This document shows, piece after piece, positions 18,357 to 27,251 of a stretch of 64,000 nt of DNA. Below the pieces are notes generated by a model, which was not told the DNA's origin, did not search any database, and saw only the letters and a list, made by a program, of their open reading frames with translations. The DNA comes from JALHMI01 sp964598535 (GTDB taxonomy: Bacteria; Planctomycetota; Planctomycetia; Pirellulales; PALSA-1355). The stretch spans positions 62,001 to 126,000 of the forward strand of contig CAZRCI010000010.1 of the NCBI GenBank assembly GCA_964598535.1. Reading direction: 5' to 3'. Made by a program: the position numbers and the translations under genes. Position 1 is the stretch's first letter, and every line of letters begins with the position of its first letter.

Positions 18357-19748
18357 ATGCACTCTACCGGTCAACTTACCGAGCCGACCGCCGCGGCGTT
18401 TTTAGGCGGACGGATCGACTACGAGCGTTCGCTTGCGGCGCCTTACAACCAGCGAGACCTGCGGCTCGACCGGATGCGCGATCTGCTCCGCCGGCTGGGT
18501 AACCCCCAAGAGCGGCTGCGGATCATCCACATCGCCGGCACCAAGGGAAAGGGGTCCACGGCCGCCATGATTGCCGCCGTGCTCACGGCGGCCGGCCTTC
18601 GCACCGGACTTTACAGCTCGCCGCATCTCGACCGCGTCGAGGAGCGGCTGGCGATCGATGGCGTTGCCTGCCCGCCGGACGAATTGCGGGCTCTGATCGC
18701 GCGCGTTCGACCAGCGGTCGAAGCGATGGACGCGCTAGCCACGGCCGGATCTGACACGCGCCCCACGTATTTTGAAATCGTGACGGCGCTTGCGGTGCTC
18801 CGATTCGCCGAGCAGGCCGTCGACGCGGCCGTGCTTGAAGTGGGCATGGGAGGCCGACTCGATTCGACCAACGTCTGTCAGCCGGTGGTCTCGGTCATCA
18901 CCACGATCAGCTTCGACCATACGCAGCAGCTTGGCGACACGCTGGCCGCCATCGCCTGCGAAAAGGCCGGCATCATCAAGCCCGGCGTGCCTGTTGTCAG
19001 CGGAGTGGTCGAGCCCGAGCCGCGGGATGTGATTCGCGCGTCGGCCCGGCGCCAAGAGTGCCGGTTGATGGAGTTGGCGCGCGACTTCGAATTCGACTAT
19101 CGACCGCCGCGAAACCAGGATGCCAGGGCTGCACTGGCCGAAGTAGATGTGCGTTTGAATTTCCATGATGCGAGTTCCATCGAGTATCGGGGGCTGAAGC
19201 TGTCGCTCATCGGCCGCCACCAGGGCGCGAACGCGGCGGTGGCCCTGGCGACGCTCGGTGAGTTGCGCCGCCAGGGATGGCGCATTCCCGAAACGGCGAT
19301 TCGCGCGGGACTCGAATGCGTCTCGTGGCCTGCGCGCATCGAAGTGATCGGCCGGCGACCGACCATTGTGCTCGATGCGGCGCACAATGTTGCCTCGGTC
19401 GAGGCGCTCGTGGAAGTGCTCGGCGAGAGCTTCGCGGCGAGCCGCCGACTGCTCGTGTTTGCCACGACGTGCGACAAGAATCTGCGCGGAATGTTGGAGC
19501 GGTTGCTACCGGCGTTCGACGCGATCGCCTTTACGCGGTATCACAGCAATCCGCGCGGCGTTCCGCCCGAGGAGTTGGCCGCGCTGGCTGGCGAGATCGA
19601 TCCCCGGCGCGAGTATCACGTCGCCGGCGATGCCGAGGCCGCCTGGGCCTGGGCTGGCAAGCGGCTGGCTCCAGGCGACCTGCTGTGCATCGCGGGATCG
19701 TTTTTCATCGCCGCGGAAATGCGCGCGGCCATTGGCCAACCGATCTAG
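18357..19748 (+). CDS. folC: Bifunctional folylpolyglutamate synthase / dihydrofolate synthase
   Basis: A 463-residue Mur-ligase-type enzyme that adds glutamate to dihydropteroate and folates in the cytoplasm. The ATP loop is GTKGKGSTAAM, followed by GLYSSPHLDRVEERLAIDG, the core VLEVGMGGRLDSTN, ISFDHTQQLGDTLAAIACEKAGIIK and the C-terminal VLDAAHNVASVEAL. All key FolC blocks are present and the length is normal. The frame can begin at GTG 18306, but ATG 18357 (MHSTGQLTEPTAA) is closer to the usual length; neither has a strong ribosome site. It is transcribed away from the ABC operon and is convergent with a small unknown gene. Confidence 0.93.
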   Translation: MHSTGQLTEPTAAAFLGGRIDYERSLAAPYNQRDLRLDRMRDLLRRLGNPQERLRIIHIAGTKGKGSTAAMIAAVLTAAGLRTGLYSSPHLDRVEERLAIDGVACPPDELRALIARVRPAVEAMDALATAGSDTRPTYFEIVTALAVLRFAEQAVDAAVLEVGMGGRLDSTNVCQPVVSVITTISFDHTQQLGDTLAAIACEKAGIIKPGVPVVSGVVEPEPRDVIRASARRQECRLMELARDFEFDYRPPRNQDARAALAEVDVRLNFHDASSIEYRGLKLSLIGRHQGANAAVALATLGELRRQGWRIPETAIRAGLECVSWPARIEVIGRRPTIVLDAAHNVASVEALVEVLGESFAASRRLLVFATTCDKNLRGMLERLLPAFDAIAFTRYHSNPRGVPPEELAALAGEIDPRREYHVAGDAEAAWAWAGKRLAPGDLLCIAGSFFIAAEMRAAIGQPI

Positions 19749-19840
19749 TAAAAGCGTCCCTTCGAGGCATTCCGAGGATTCGCAGCACTGCCAAACGCGC
19801 AAGCGGTGTGTGGAGCTTGGCGTCGCGCTTCGCGAGGCTG

Positions 19841-19866
19841 AAAAAAGGTCCGGGCGGACCTCCTTT
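19841..19866. terminator. Bidirectional terminator hairpin after folC
   Basis: AAAAAA precedes the stem AGGTCC-GGGC-GGACCT (19846-19861), and TCCTTTT follows. It sits between convergent folC and the small gene that ends at 19878, so it can serve both strands. Confidence 0.7.
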
Positions 19867-19877
19867 TGGCAACCTGC

Positions 19878-20117
19878 TTAGCCGCGGGGCCAGCGGGGCG
19901 GCATCCAGTCCTGTCGCCAGGGGCGCTCGCGCTCGTTGCGGCAAAGCGCCGAGGGCACGTCCGCCTCCAAGTGGCTGCGGCGCGTCTCGTCCGAACGCGG
20001 CGGGCCTTCGCTCGATTCGGCGCAGCCCAACTTGTGCAAGAGCGAAGCGATGTACGGATCGGCCCAGGGCACGAGATCGCGAAACGCACGCGGAGCGGGC
20101 AGGTGGGGATCGCTCAT
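19878..20117 (-). CDS. Small conserved planctomycete-type protein, unknown function
   Basis: A 79-residue protein beginning MSDPHLPAPRAFRDLVPWADP, followed by YIASLLHKLGC. The second half is Arg/Glu-rich and ends WMPPRWPRG. The open frame runs up to 20354, but residues before ATG 20117 look random. I recall short proteins with a similar PAPRAFRDLVPWADPYIASL segment in planctomycetes, without known function. It has no signal peptide or TM segment. It is a single gene, ending close to the hairpin after folC. Confidence 0.6.
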   Translation of the reverse strand: MSDPHLPAPRAFRDLVPWADPYIASLLHKLGCAESSEGPPRSDETRRSHLEADVPSALCRNERERPWRQDWMPPRWPRG

Positions 20118-20512
20118 AGCTGGAACCTCGACGACGGTGCAATGGATCGTGCGTGCCACGGGGTAGTCCTCTAGCGCGGGATGTGAAGGGAGTAACGATA
20201 GGACTTGTGCTTCGCCGCGTGGTCCGAGAACCGAATCACGTTGCGACAGAGCTTTGGAAGACATGACGTGGCAACTGGAAAGCAATTCGCGGACCAATCG
20301 CCCGGTTATTCCCTGGCAAGCGCGCCTCCCAGACCACGGCAAGGCATGACGCACAAGGACTTAAGGACGGCGCGAATTTTATACGCGCCCGTCCGGCGAG
20401 TGCGTACGCAGCAGTCTGGGAGAAGGCAACTTTTGCAATCCGCGTACAAGCCTTGCGGATAACATCGCTAGCACTTGCGCGATCGGAGCAGGCCGCCTTC
20501 GGCGCGTGGCGG
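20118..20512. other. Intergenic region, no gene seen
   Basis: About 395 bases between the small gene and the S41 protease gene, both on the minus strand. No supported coding region, and no clear hairpin with a U-run was found. Confidence 0.5.
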
Positions 20513-21811
20513 CTACTTCTTGAGTTTTTCTTCCAAGGCTTCGAGCGCCCGTTTAAGCTGAGGGTCGAACTCGAGCACGTTTTCGCCGGCGACGGCTCCC
20601 GATTCGCCCGGCGAACGTTGCTGAACGATGTCACGTTGGCGGCGTTTTTCTTCCATGGCGGCCGTTTGCTTTTCGTCGAGCTTGACTTCGTAGCCTGGCG
20701 TCGGCTTTACGCCCCATTCATCGTCGGAAGCGCTCGACTCGAGCCGGTGGATGTTCTTTCCGCTGGGCCGCCAATAACTGGCGATGGTGAGCTTGAGCAG
20801 GCTTTGCCCGCCTTCGAGCGGAATCACGTTTTGCACGGTGCCTTTTCCCCAAGTGCGATCGCCGATGATGATCGCCCGATCGTGATCTTGCAGGCAAGCG
20901 GCGACGATCTCCGCGGCGCTTGCGCTCTTGTCGTTCACCAGGACCACGAGCGGCAGCTTCTGGTAGGTTCCGCTGCCATCGGCTTCGGCTTGCCGGCGCA
21001 CGCGTTCGTCGCGCCCCCGCGTGGTAACGATCACGGCTCCCCGCGGCAGAAACATATTGCAAACCTCTTCCGCGCCTTGAAGCAGCCCGCCGGGATTGTT
21101 GCGCATGTCGAGGATCACGCCGCGGCAGCCTCGTTCGGTAAGCCAGGCCAACGCTTGGCGAAGTTCCTCGACGGTCGTCTCGCCAAATGAATTCAGCCGC
21201 ACGTAGCCGATCTTGTCCGTTCCGGGCAGGAAGAAGCTCCAAGAGCCGTCCGATACGCGGGAGTCTCCCAACACGGAGTCGACACGAATTCGCGCGCGCA
21301 CCAGGTCGAACGTCAGCGGATCGGTCTGGCCTTCGCGAACGATCGAGAGCGAGACCAATTCGCCGGGCCTGCCGCGCAGCCAGCCGACGATTTCATTCAG
21401 TGTCTTGCCGGCCGTCGGTTTGCCGTCGATCGTGATGATCTTGTCGCCGGCGCGCATGCCGGCCTTATAGGCGGGCGTTCCTACCAGCGGGCTCATGACG
21501 GTGAGTTGCTTCTCTTCGCCTTCGAGGCTGACTTCGATGCCGATGCCGCCATACTGCTGGTCGATTGCTTCTTGAAATTGGTTGGCCTGGTTGCGCGGCA
21601 AGAAGGCCGAGTATTCATCCAGCCGGCCGATCATGCCGTTGAGCGCGCCCTCGAACAACTTCTGATCGTCGACCGGCTCGACATAGTAACGGTCGATCGT
21701 CTCAAGCACTTCGCTGAACCAGCGTCCGTACGGGTTGCGATCCGCCCGTTCGTAACAGGCGATCGATCCGACGGCCACCAGGAAGATGATCCACAACGTG
21801 CGGCGCGGCAT
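20513..21811 (-). CDS. S41 family C-terminal processing protease (CtpA/Prc type)
   Basis: A 432-residue serine protease exported by an N-terminal hydrophobic segment (LWIIFLVAVGSIACY, possibly anchored). Domains in order: N-terminal cap (VLETIDRYYVEPVDD, MIGRLDEYSAFL), PDZ (about 87-165, with GIGIEV and AGMRAGDKIITIDGKP), and the catalytic core. The core has GYVRLNSFGE, VILDMRNNPGG and the Ser-Lys dyad: Ser298 in NDKSASAAEI and Lys323 in TWGKGTVQ, spaced 25 residues as in E. coli Prc. The C-terminus is a charged tail. It trims or degrades envelope proteins. It is the last core gene before the remains of integrative elements. Confidence 0.93.
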   Translation of the reverse strand: MPRRTLWIIFLVAVGSIACYERADRNPYGRWFSEVLETIDRYYVEPVDDQKLFEGALNGMIGRLDEYSAFLPRNQANQFQEAIDQQYGGIGIEVSLEGEEKQLTVMSPLVGTPAYKAGMRAGDKIITIDGKPTAGKTLNEIVGWLRGRPGELVSLSIVREGQTDPLTFDLVRARIRVDSVLGDSRVSDGSWSFFLPGTDKIGYVRLNSFGETTVEELRQALAWLTERGCRGVILDMRNNPGGLLQGAEEVCNMFLPRGAVIVTTRGRDERVRRQAEADGSGTYQKLPLVVLVNDKSASAAEIVAACLQDHDRAIIIGDRTWGKGTVQNVIPLEGGQSLLKLTIASYWRPSGKNIHRLESSASDDEWGVKPTPGYEVKLDEKQTAAMEEKRRQRDIVQQRSPGESGAVAGENVLEFDPQLKRALEALEEKLKK

Positions 21812-21947
21812 AGATATGCCTCGAAGTTCCGGGGTGCAAACAATATCCGTATCCTACCCCGAGACGCGAAAGGCGGCAAAGCGGGCGGAAAGCCCAGCTA
21901 GCGTGGCGATTTCCTTGTGTGGCACGGGAAGATGAAGACCACGACGT

Positions 21948-22289
21948 TCAGTTTTTCCCACCAGGCGAAGTTAGGCTTACCCGCGCTCGATCCCCGCGCA
22001 CTGCTTCGACATAATCCAAGAAGCGGGGAATCCCCTGGTCTAAGAAGCGTTGACAGAGATCGGACACGAGCGGGTCTGTTTCGACTACGGGCTTAGTTGG
22101 GTCAGGGAGTCCGTTCTCCGCTACCCGCTTGCAATACTCGACGTGGGCGCGGTTTGCGGTTTCCTTATCGTCTGGCCCGGCGAGCAGCCGCACTGGGCGA
22201 GGATGGCCGCCCGGGCTGAGCGGTCCGATGTTGGCGTACCAGGCCTTGTGGCTGGCCTTCCAATAGAACGGAAGTTTTTGCTTCGACAT
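21948..22289 (-). pseudogene. Truncated tyrosine integrase (N-terminal part only)
   Basis: A 113-residue frame whose first 85 or so residues parallel the intact integrase at 37899-38960: FYWKASHKAWYANIGPLSPG against LYWKRSHGAWYANIGPTSAS, then HPRPVRLLAGPDDK and DPLVSDLCQRFL against NPRPVRLIKGPNDR and DPLVIDLCNTFL. After that the sequence departs (GIPRFLDYVEAV and on) and the whole catalytic domain is missing. It lies just left of the left-end tRNA fragment, in the same position and orientation as the intact integrase has beside the intact tRNA. It is therefore the remains of an earlier element inserted at the same tRNA gene. Confidence 0.8.
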
Positions 22290-22343
22290 GCTCGGAACGT
22301 ACTACGTTCAGGAACGCAGCTTGGATACGTCCAAGTTGCGGTC

Positions 22344-22396
22344 CGGGACAAATTCCAGGGACAAGACCTTTCGACGTGCTTACGGCTTGCCGTAAG
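22344..22396. repeat. Paired GGGACA motifs and palindrome beside the left attachment site
   Basis: CGGGACA at 22344-22350 and AGGGACA at 22357-22363 are followed by the perfect palindrome CTTACGGC-TT-GCCGTAAG (22379-22396), 15 bases before the 44-bp repeat. A matching arrangement lies at the right end. These are candidates for integrase arm-type binding sites left from the older element. Confidence 0.5.
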
Positions 22397-22411
22397 TGCT
22401 TTGCAGATAAT

Positions 22412-22455
22412 AGTGGGCGATATAGGACTCGAACCTATGACCCCTAGCTTGTCGA
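22412..22455 (-). repeat. Left attachment site: tRNA-Val 3' fragment
   Basis: 44 bases identical to 39090-39133. 22414-22455 corresponds to the 3' end of the tRNA, from the anticodon loop through the T arm and acceptor strand. The match ends at TCGA within the anticodon loop; after it the sequence is unrelated. It cannot form a tRNA by itself. Confidence 0.9.
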
Positions 22456-22575
22456 ATCTTCCAAGCCGCTGCTTTTCCGCTGCAGAATTAACTCTAACTC
22501 GCTGCGCAGCAATAAGCAAATGGCACTTCGCCTTATCTACTTGAAGTTGCGTCAAGATTGAACGCGGCGAGTTCT

Positions 22576-22592
22576 AGGGACATACAGGGACA
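22576..22592 (+). repeat. AGGGACA direct repeat inside the left end
   Basis: Two perfect AGGGACA copies (22576-22582 and 22586-22592), 10 bases apart, about 120 bases inside the left attachment repeat. The same motif pair occurs at the right end and at 34120-34136, so it is likely to be an element-specific protein-binding site. Confidence 0.5.
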
Positions 22593-22632
22593 AGTCCCGA
22601 TCATGGTAGCGAGGCTTATGTAGATGCTCGCT

Positions 22633-23727
22633 CTACTGGGCGGCTAATCCAATCGTGTCAGGACGCAAAGTCGCCATCTTTGCCCGAGTTTCAGCGATCG
22701 AGTTTTCGAGGAACTCGGCGAAGCTCCACCGGGACTTCGCTAGTCGCCCGAGCAGTAATCGACCGCCAACTCCGACCACACCGGAGAATGCGGCAACGTG
22801 GAACAGTGCATCCATGCCAAGTCCCAATCCAATTCCAACACTGCTGATTGTGGTATTGGCAGCGACTTCCGCGACCGCAGCAGAGAGCTCTTTCGATCCT
22901 TTGTACCACAAAAACCCGTTCACTAGGGCATGGAGAGAACCCGCAGCCAGCGCGCCCCCGCACAACTCGCCAAAAAAGTTCTCCAACTCTTCAGGGCCGA
23001 CGTTGCCCATGCCTTCTTGGACGATGCCCGTAGCCTCGTGCGCGTTTATCTTGTTGATCGTCAGTACTTGCATCGACTCCAACTGCGGATACTGGTCCTT
23101 CAATTCTCGGACCTTATCGGCAATATCGGCGGGGACCGCGAAGTCCACCCGATCGACCATGTGGCCTTTATACCCTTCTAAGCCGCGAACAACCTTCTCT
23201 TGAACACTGAGCATATGCTTGATGACGCCGTGAGGTTCTGCGTACAGCTTCACTTGTACATAGTCATACGCTTCACCTGGATTCTTGATCACTACGTCCC
23301 AGCCTTCTTGGCATCCCGACGGCGCCAATTCTGCAATACGTCCCACTTGCTCCTTAAATACGTTCTCTCCGATCTGGCCCTTAATCTTGCTGACAAAACC
23401 AATCACTTCACGACTATCTAACCGCAAGAATCTACCCTCGTCGCTTGTGATGTGATCGAGCAGAATCTTTCGCATCTCTGCATAGGTGTCGGCCTCCTCA
23501 CCCATCAGCTTGGCGAAGGCGTCTCTCAATGGGGCCGGAATCTCATCTAGCATTCCGTCACCATGCATCGCGTCGCCGGCGATCACCGCACTGCCGATCA
23601 TTTGGTCATGTTGCTTTTGAAGCGCGCGCAGCAAACCGTCAAGCTCCGCAAGCTGCCACTGGCCGACTACATCCAAGAATTTGCGAGTGTTGCCGCCGTA
23701 GTGAGCGCAGAACTCTTTAATGTTCAT
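22633..23727 (-). CDS. Membrane protein with nuclease-like WD...QVK motif, unknown function
   Basis: A 364-residue protein from ATG 23727 (MNIKEFCAHYGGNTRKFLDV). The upstream part of the frame lies inside the previous gene. The middle has a stretch resembling the core of Mrr-like PD-(D/E)xK nucleases: CQEGWDVVIKN, then YDYVQVKLY, i.e. an Asp followed about 13 residues on by QxK. The C-terminal third is hydrophobic, with Gly/Ala-rich helices (AVAEVAANTTISSVGIGLGLGM, FHVAAFSGVVGVGGRLLL), probably two or three membrane segments. It overlaps the coiled-coil gene by 11 bases and ends the operon of the type IIG enzyme. A membrane-bound effector of a defence operon is possible; that is inference. 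Confidence 0.72.
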   Translation of the reverse strand: MNIKEFCAHYGGNTRKFLDVVGQWQLAELDGLLRALQKQHDQMIGSAVIAGDAMHGDGMLDEIPAPLRDAFAKLMGEEADTYAEMRKILLDHITSDEGRFLRLDSREVIGFVSKIKGQIGENVFKEQVGRIAELAPSGCQEGWDVVIKNPGEAYDYVQVKLYAEPHGVIKHMLSVQEKVVRGLEGYKGHMVDRVDFAVPADIADKVRELKDQYPQLESMQVLTINKINAHEATGIVQEGMGNVGPEELENFFGELCGGALAAGSLHALVNGFLWYKGSKELSAAVAEVAANTTISSVGIGLGLGMDALFHVAAFSGVVGVGGRLLLGRLAKSRWSFAEFLENSIAETRAKMATLRPDTIGLAAQ

Positions 23728-24172
23728 TTGACCGGGTTTCCAATCTGGCGATGCGTTCGAGAGCTTCAGCAAGGCGGGTGGCTAAGATGTCATTGTATTC
23801 GTCCTGGATGCGAAGCTTCTCTTCGAGGAGCTCAATAAGTCGCTTCCCGGTGACCTGGTCTAGTTTGCCAAAAACAGCGCCCTTCGTTTCGCTGATTGCC
23901 TTCTTCGCCCCGCGCTGTTCAAGCTCACCGTCCAGGTACTTGACGGCCGACTCCAACTTCGAGCCCGTGTAAACTTGCTTTCCACTTTCAAGGGTTCGTT
24001 GAGTAACGTCACTCGCGGCGCTGATTGTTTGCTTACCGAGCTCGGCAGTCTTCGCGGCGCTGGCCGATCCCAACTGGGCGACCTTCTTGGCTTTGTCCCA
24101 CACAGACGACTTCGGAAGTTGCACAGACGGAAGTTTGCCGTCGTCTTCCGGTACGGAGGGCGTCGTTGACAT
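23717..24172 (-). CDS. Coiled-coil protein between RM enzyme and membrane protein
   Basis: A 151-residue hydrophilic protein. The N-terminus is Ser/Pro/Lys-rich, the middle has alanine-rich amphipathic helix (KKVAQLGSASAAKTAELGK), and the C-terminus forms a probable coiled coil (LIELLEEKLRIQDEYNDILA, ALERIARLE). There is no TM segment or known motif. The start at ATG 24172 has a GAGG site upstream. It begins 24 bases after the repaired end of the type IIG gene and overlaps the following gene by 11 bases, so the three are one transcription unit. It could be an adaptor for the membrane protein encoded next. Confidence 0.72.
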   Translation of the reverse strand: MSTTPSVPEDDGKLPSVQLPKSSVWDKAKKVAQLGSASAAKTAELGKQTISAASDVTQRTLESGKQVYTGSKLESAVKYLDGELEQRGAKKAISETKGAVFGKLDQVTGKRLIELLEEKLRIQDEYNDILATRLAEALERIARLETRSNEH

Positions 24173-24195
24173 TGCGAAATCCTCGTGGAGTGGAT

Positions 24196-27115
24196 TATCG
24201 GTTTACGTCCGGCCGAATACAGTCCTCCGTGACCAACTTCGCCGGATCGGGGTAGCTTGGTGGTACACCTGGGGAGACCACCTTCTCGCCTGCCGCGATC
24301 TGGTCAGCCACGTCGGCATTGAGTTTGAGTAGCTGGCCGAGCAAGTCCTTCTTGGCTGAGAAGCCGTAGGCCGCCAGGACAGCAGCATCGAGTCGCTATG
24401 AGCATCCTTCAATGCATTGCTCCCTGGTAGCTCAAGTGTCCGATAGACGCCTCTTAGACCGCCTTTGACCTTCGCCATTGCTTCGGACCTCACTCGTCGC
24501 AGTTCGCGGCCTGCTCCCGCGACTGCATCAACCTGTTTTGCGGTAGGCTGCTGCGGCCAAGGGAATGTATTCCAAACGGCTTCGCCGAATCGAAAGTCTG
24601 TTTTTAGCTTTGAACACTTAGTTGTGAACCATGTCCAGTGAATGTTCGATTGAAGAACACCGAACGTGTAGTCGTCAGAGAACGTGAAGACTTGCAGTAG
24701 ATTGCTGGGACGTATAGCTGAATCGACAAAGACGAAAACGGCTCGCTTGGTGACGAGTGAACAACAGAGATACCGAGGAAGTCGGGCAAGCCAAGCAATA
24801 AGTTCCGGCCGGCCAAACGAGAGTTGCCACCACCGCTCTAAGAATCCCTTATGGTGGGATCGCATTTGACCGTCACTCCCGATCCCTTCCATAGCTTTGC
24901 GCTTTCTGTCGGGCAGGACGTGCTTCTGAACCCACTCGAAAGCGCCTGGGTAGGATGCGGCTCCAATCTGATCTCGCTGTTCAAAGTCGAGAACAAAGCG
25001 ATCGATCGCCCCTCCCGTTCCCAACACTTCTCGCCCGTTGAGATACGGGTGAATAAGCTCCGCCGCCCGTTTGTCTTTGACCATGATCTCGTTGCGCTCA
25101 GAGCGCGTAAGCACGAACCGACTATTCCCGATCATCTGGCCATTGAACGACCGCTGCGGCTCCATGTTGCATCGAAGTTCAATAGCACCGCTTACGTCAG
25201 TCTTGTCTGACAGGGCGGAGTTGATGTGATCAGTCACTCGAACGTCCAATTCGTAGTCTTTACTCGCCGGCACCTTACCCGACTTTCGACGTGATCCATC
25301 ACCGCTCTTTTTCACGTTGAACCACAAGCGACGTTCTTTAGGCAACACGTCTGGATTCTGCGACTTGACCCAGTTGGCAATTGATACGTGTACGTTCGCT
25401 TCGCCAGACCAAGGCTGATTGTCCACGGCTTCTACAATGGTGCCTGTCTTCACGATATGATCCAATCCGCCAACGCGTGACTGATTGTTGCGAATGTTCT
25501 GCGTTCCGACCAAACCGGCACGGCCAGTAACAGGGTCGTCTGTCGTACAATCAGGAAGTGCATCATGGGCCTTGCGAAGCCAATAGACGCAATAATCTGC
25601 CATGCCCGGAACGGAAGCGTAAGCCTTACGCATCGCCTTCACATAATCGGGGCCTCGCTCTGGCTTGAGTCGCTTCGCCCCCAGGAATGGCGGATTGCCG
25701 ATAATAACATCCACCTTCGGCCATTGGGCCGGATTGCTCCGATCATCAAGCAAGGCATCGCGGGCGACGAAGTTCTTGTCGAGATTGTCTAGCGGCAGCG
25801 CCGGTTCCACCGTGTGCAGCTCATCGATCGCGAGCTTCCTCGCGATCATCATCGTGACCTTGGCAAGTTCAATGGCAAACGGGTTGATGTCCAGGCCATA
25901 GAACTGCTCGGCATTCACAAAGCCAAACAATCCTTGCTGGGGGGCAACTTGGGTGGATAACTCTGTCATCCGCTCAAAGAGCCTCGCTTCCAGACGCTTT
26001 AGCTCTCTGTAGGCGATGTAGAGGAAGTTGCCAGAGCCACAGGCCGGGTCGAGAACACGATACTCGTGCATACGGCCGAGAAGGTGCCGCAGACGCTTGA
26101 GCGTGGTGGCGTTCTCGATCTGATCTCGCCACGGTTCCACAATCGTCGGTCCGACGATCTTCATAATGTCTACAGGGCTGGTGAAGTGGGCGCCGAAAGC
26201 ATGACGTTCCTCTTGCCCTAGTGAATGCTCGAACAGGGTGCCAAAGATTTCGGGCCGAACCATCGACCAGTTGGCTTTTGCCGCTTGCCGCAATGGGCTC
26301 AACTCGTCCGGGTAAAGCTCGATCTGCGCCGGTTCGGCGAATAGCCCACCGTTGAAGTAGGCCACGTCCTTGAATCGGCCACCCGAGGCACCGTTCACCG
26401 TGTTCATGGCCGTGAACAGACCGCCGAGTAAATCAAAGCTCTCAGACGGCCCGGTGCAGTCCTCCAGCAAGCGGGTGACGAAGTATTTCTCCAACAGGCC
26501 GATGTCCTCGGCGAAAAGCGCAACGAGTATCTGCAAGGTGAACCGCTGGGCAACACCACGATCGATGCCTCGTGCGATCAGCTTGTTGAAACATGTGGCC
26601 AGCAGGTAGGCCGCTTGGCGAGTGACGGCCTCGTGATCATTGCCAAAGGTGGGCTGAACTTTGTACGGGAACAGGAAGGCGAGCGGTCCCCAGCGTTCAG
26701 GGAGCTCGCTTAGCGGCACCTGATCCACGGGCGAGTCCATCTGCGTTTCAAAGTCATAGACCCAGAACTCGTCGAAGTTGCACAGAACGACGTAACGTGG
26801 CCGTGAGGGTACTAGGCGAGTCCAATAGTCAAACGCTTGGCGGTAGTGCCTGCTGAGATCGACACCTCGCTTCTTCATCTCGATTAGGACGACTGGTTTC
26901 CACACCAGATCGGCGAAGGCCGTGCCGCCCGCGTCGGCCTTTTTTACCCGCTGTTCAAGAGTCGCACCCGCCTCTCGCACGCCTTCGTGGCCGAAGGCTC
27001 GAAACAGGCGATCGAGGAATAACTGTGACTCGCCCTTTTCATCGCCAGTGATATGGGTGCCAGCCCACGTAACGAACTCGGCAAGCCGTTGTTTCCGGTC
27101 TTCGTGCATCTTCAA
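24196..27115 (-). CDS. Type IIG (MmeI-like) restriction-modification enzyme, frameshifted near the 3' end
   Basis: A fused nuclease-methyltransferase of about 970 residues. The N-terminal nuclease has FADLVWKPVVLIEMKK (D69, E79-x-K81). Methyltransferase motif I is LDPACGSGNF (355-364) and motif IV is NPPF (474-477), marking an N6-adenine enzyme. A target-recognition region follows. The continuous frame stops at 24203, but its last 65 or so residues are out of frame: after LPGSNALKDAH the normal ending (AAVLAAYGFSAKKDLLGQLL, SPGVPPSYPDPAKLV, CIRPDVNR) is found one frame over and stops at 24196. One base appears to be missing near 24390-24400. The coordinates given cover the repaired gene. Whether this is a real mutation or an assembly error cannot be decided here. 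It heads an operon with the two genes downstream. Confidence 0.85.
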
Positions 27116-27175
27116 TCTACGCTTGAATGGGTGGTGTGGCGGTGTCCTAGATTATCATGGTCCTGAAAACGAAAA

Positions 27176-27209
27176 CAGGCCGCTGGACAATCCAGCGGCC
27201 TGCTTTTTT
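27176..27209 (-). terminator. Strong hairpin terminator
   Basis: Perfect 12-base stem CAGGCCGCTGGA (27176-27187) with CAA loop and TCCAGCGGCCTG (27191-27202). On the minus strand TTTTCGTTTTC follows; on the plus strand CTTTTTT follows. It ends the HNH gene and precedes the RM gene. An almost identical hairpin lies at 37448-37471. Confidence 0.85.
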
Positions 27210-27251
27210 GCTTAAGACTTTCGTGCCTAAAGGGCAGACTCGGACGCACGT

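Noticed and set aside
22414..22490. A second tRNA-Val gene
   Set aside because: Only the 3' half is present; beyond the anticodon loop the sequence cannot complete a cloverleaf.
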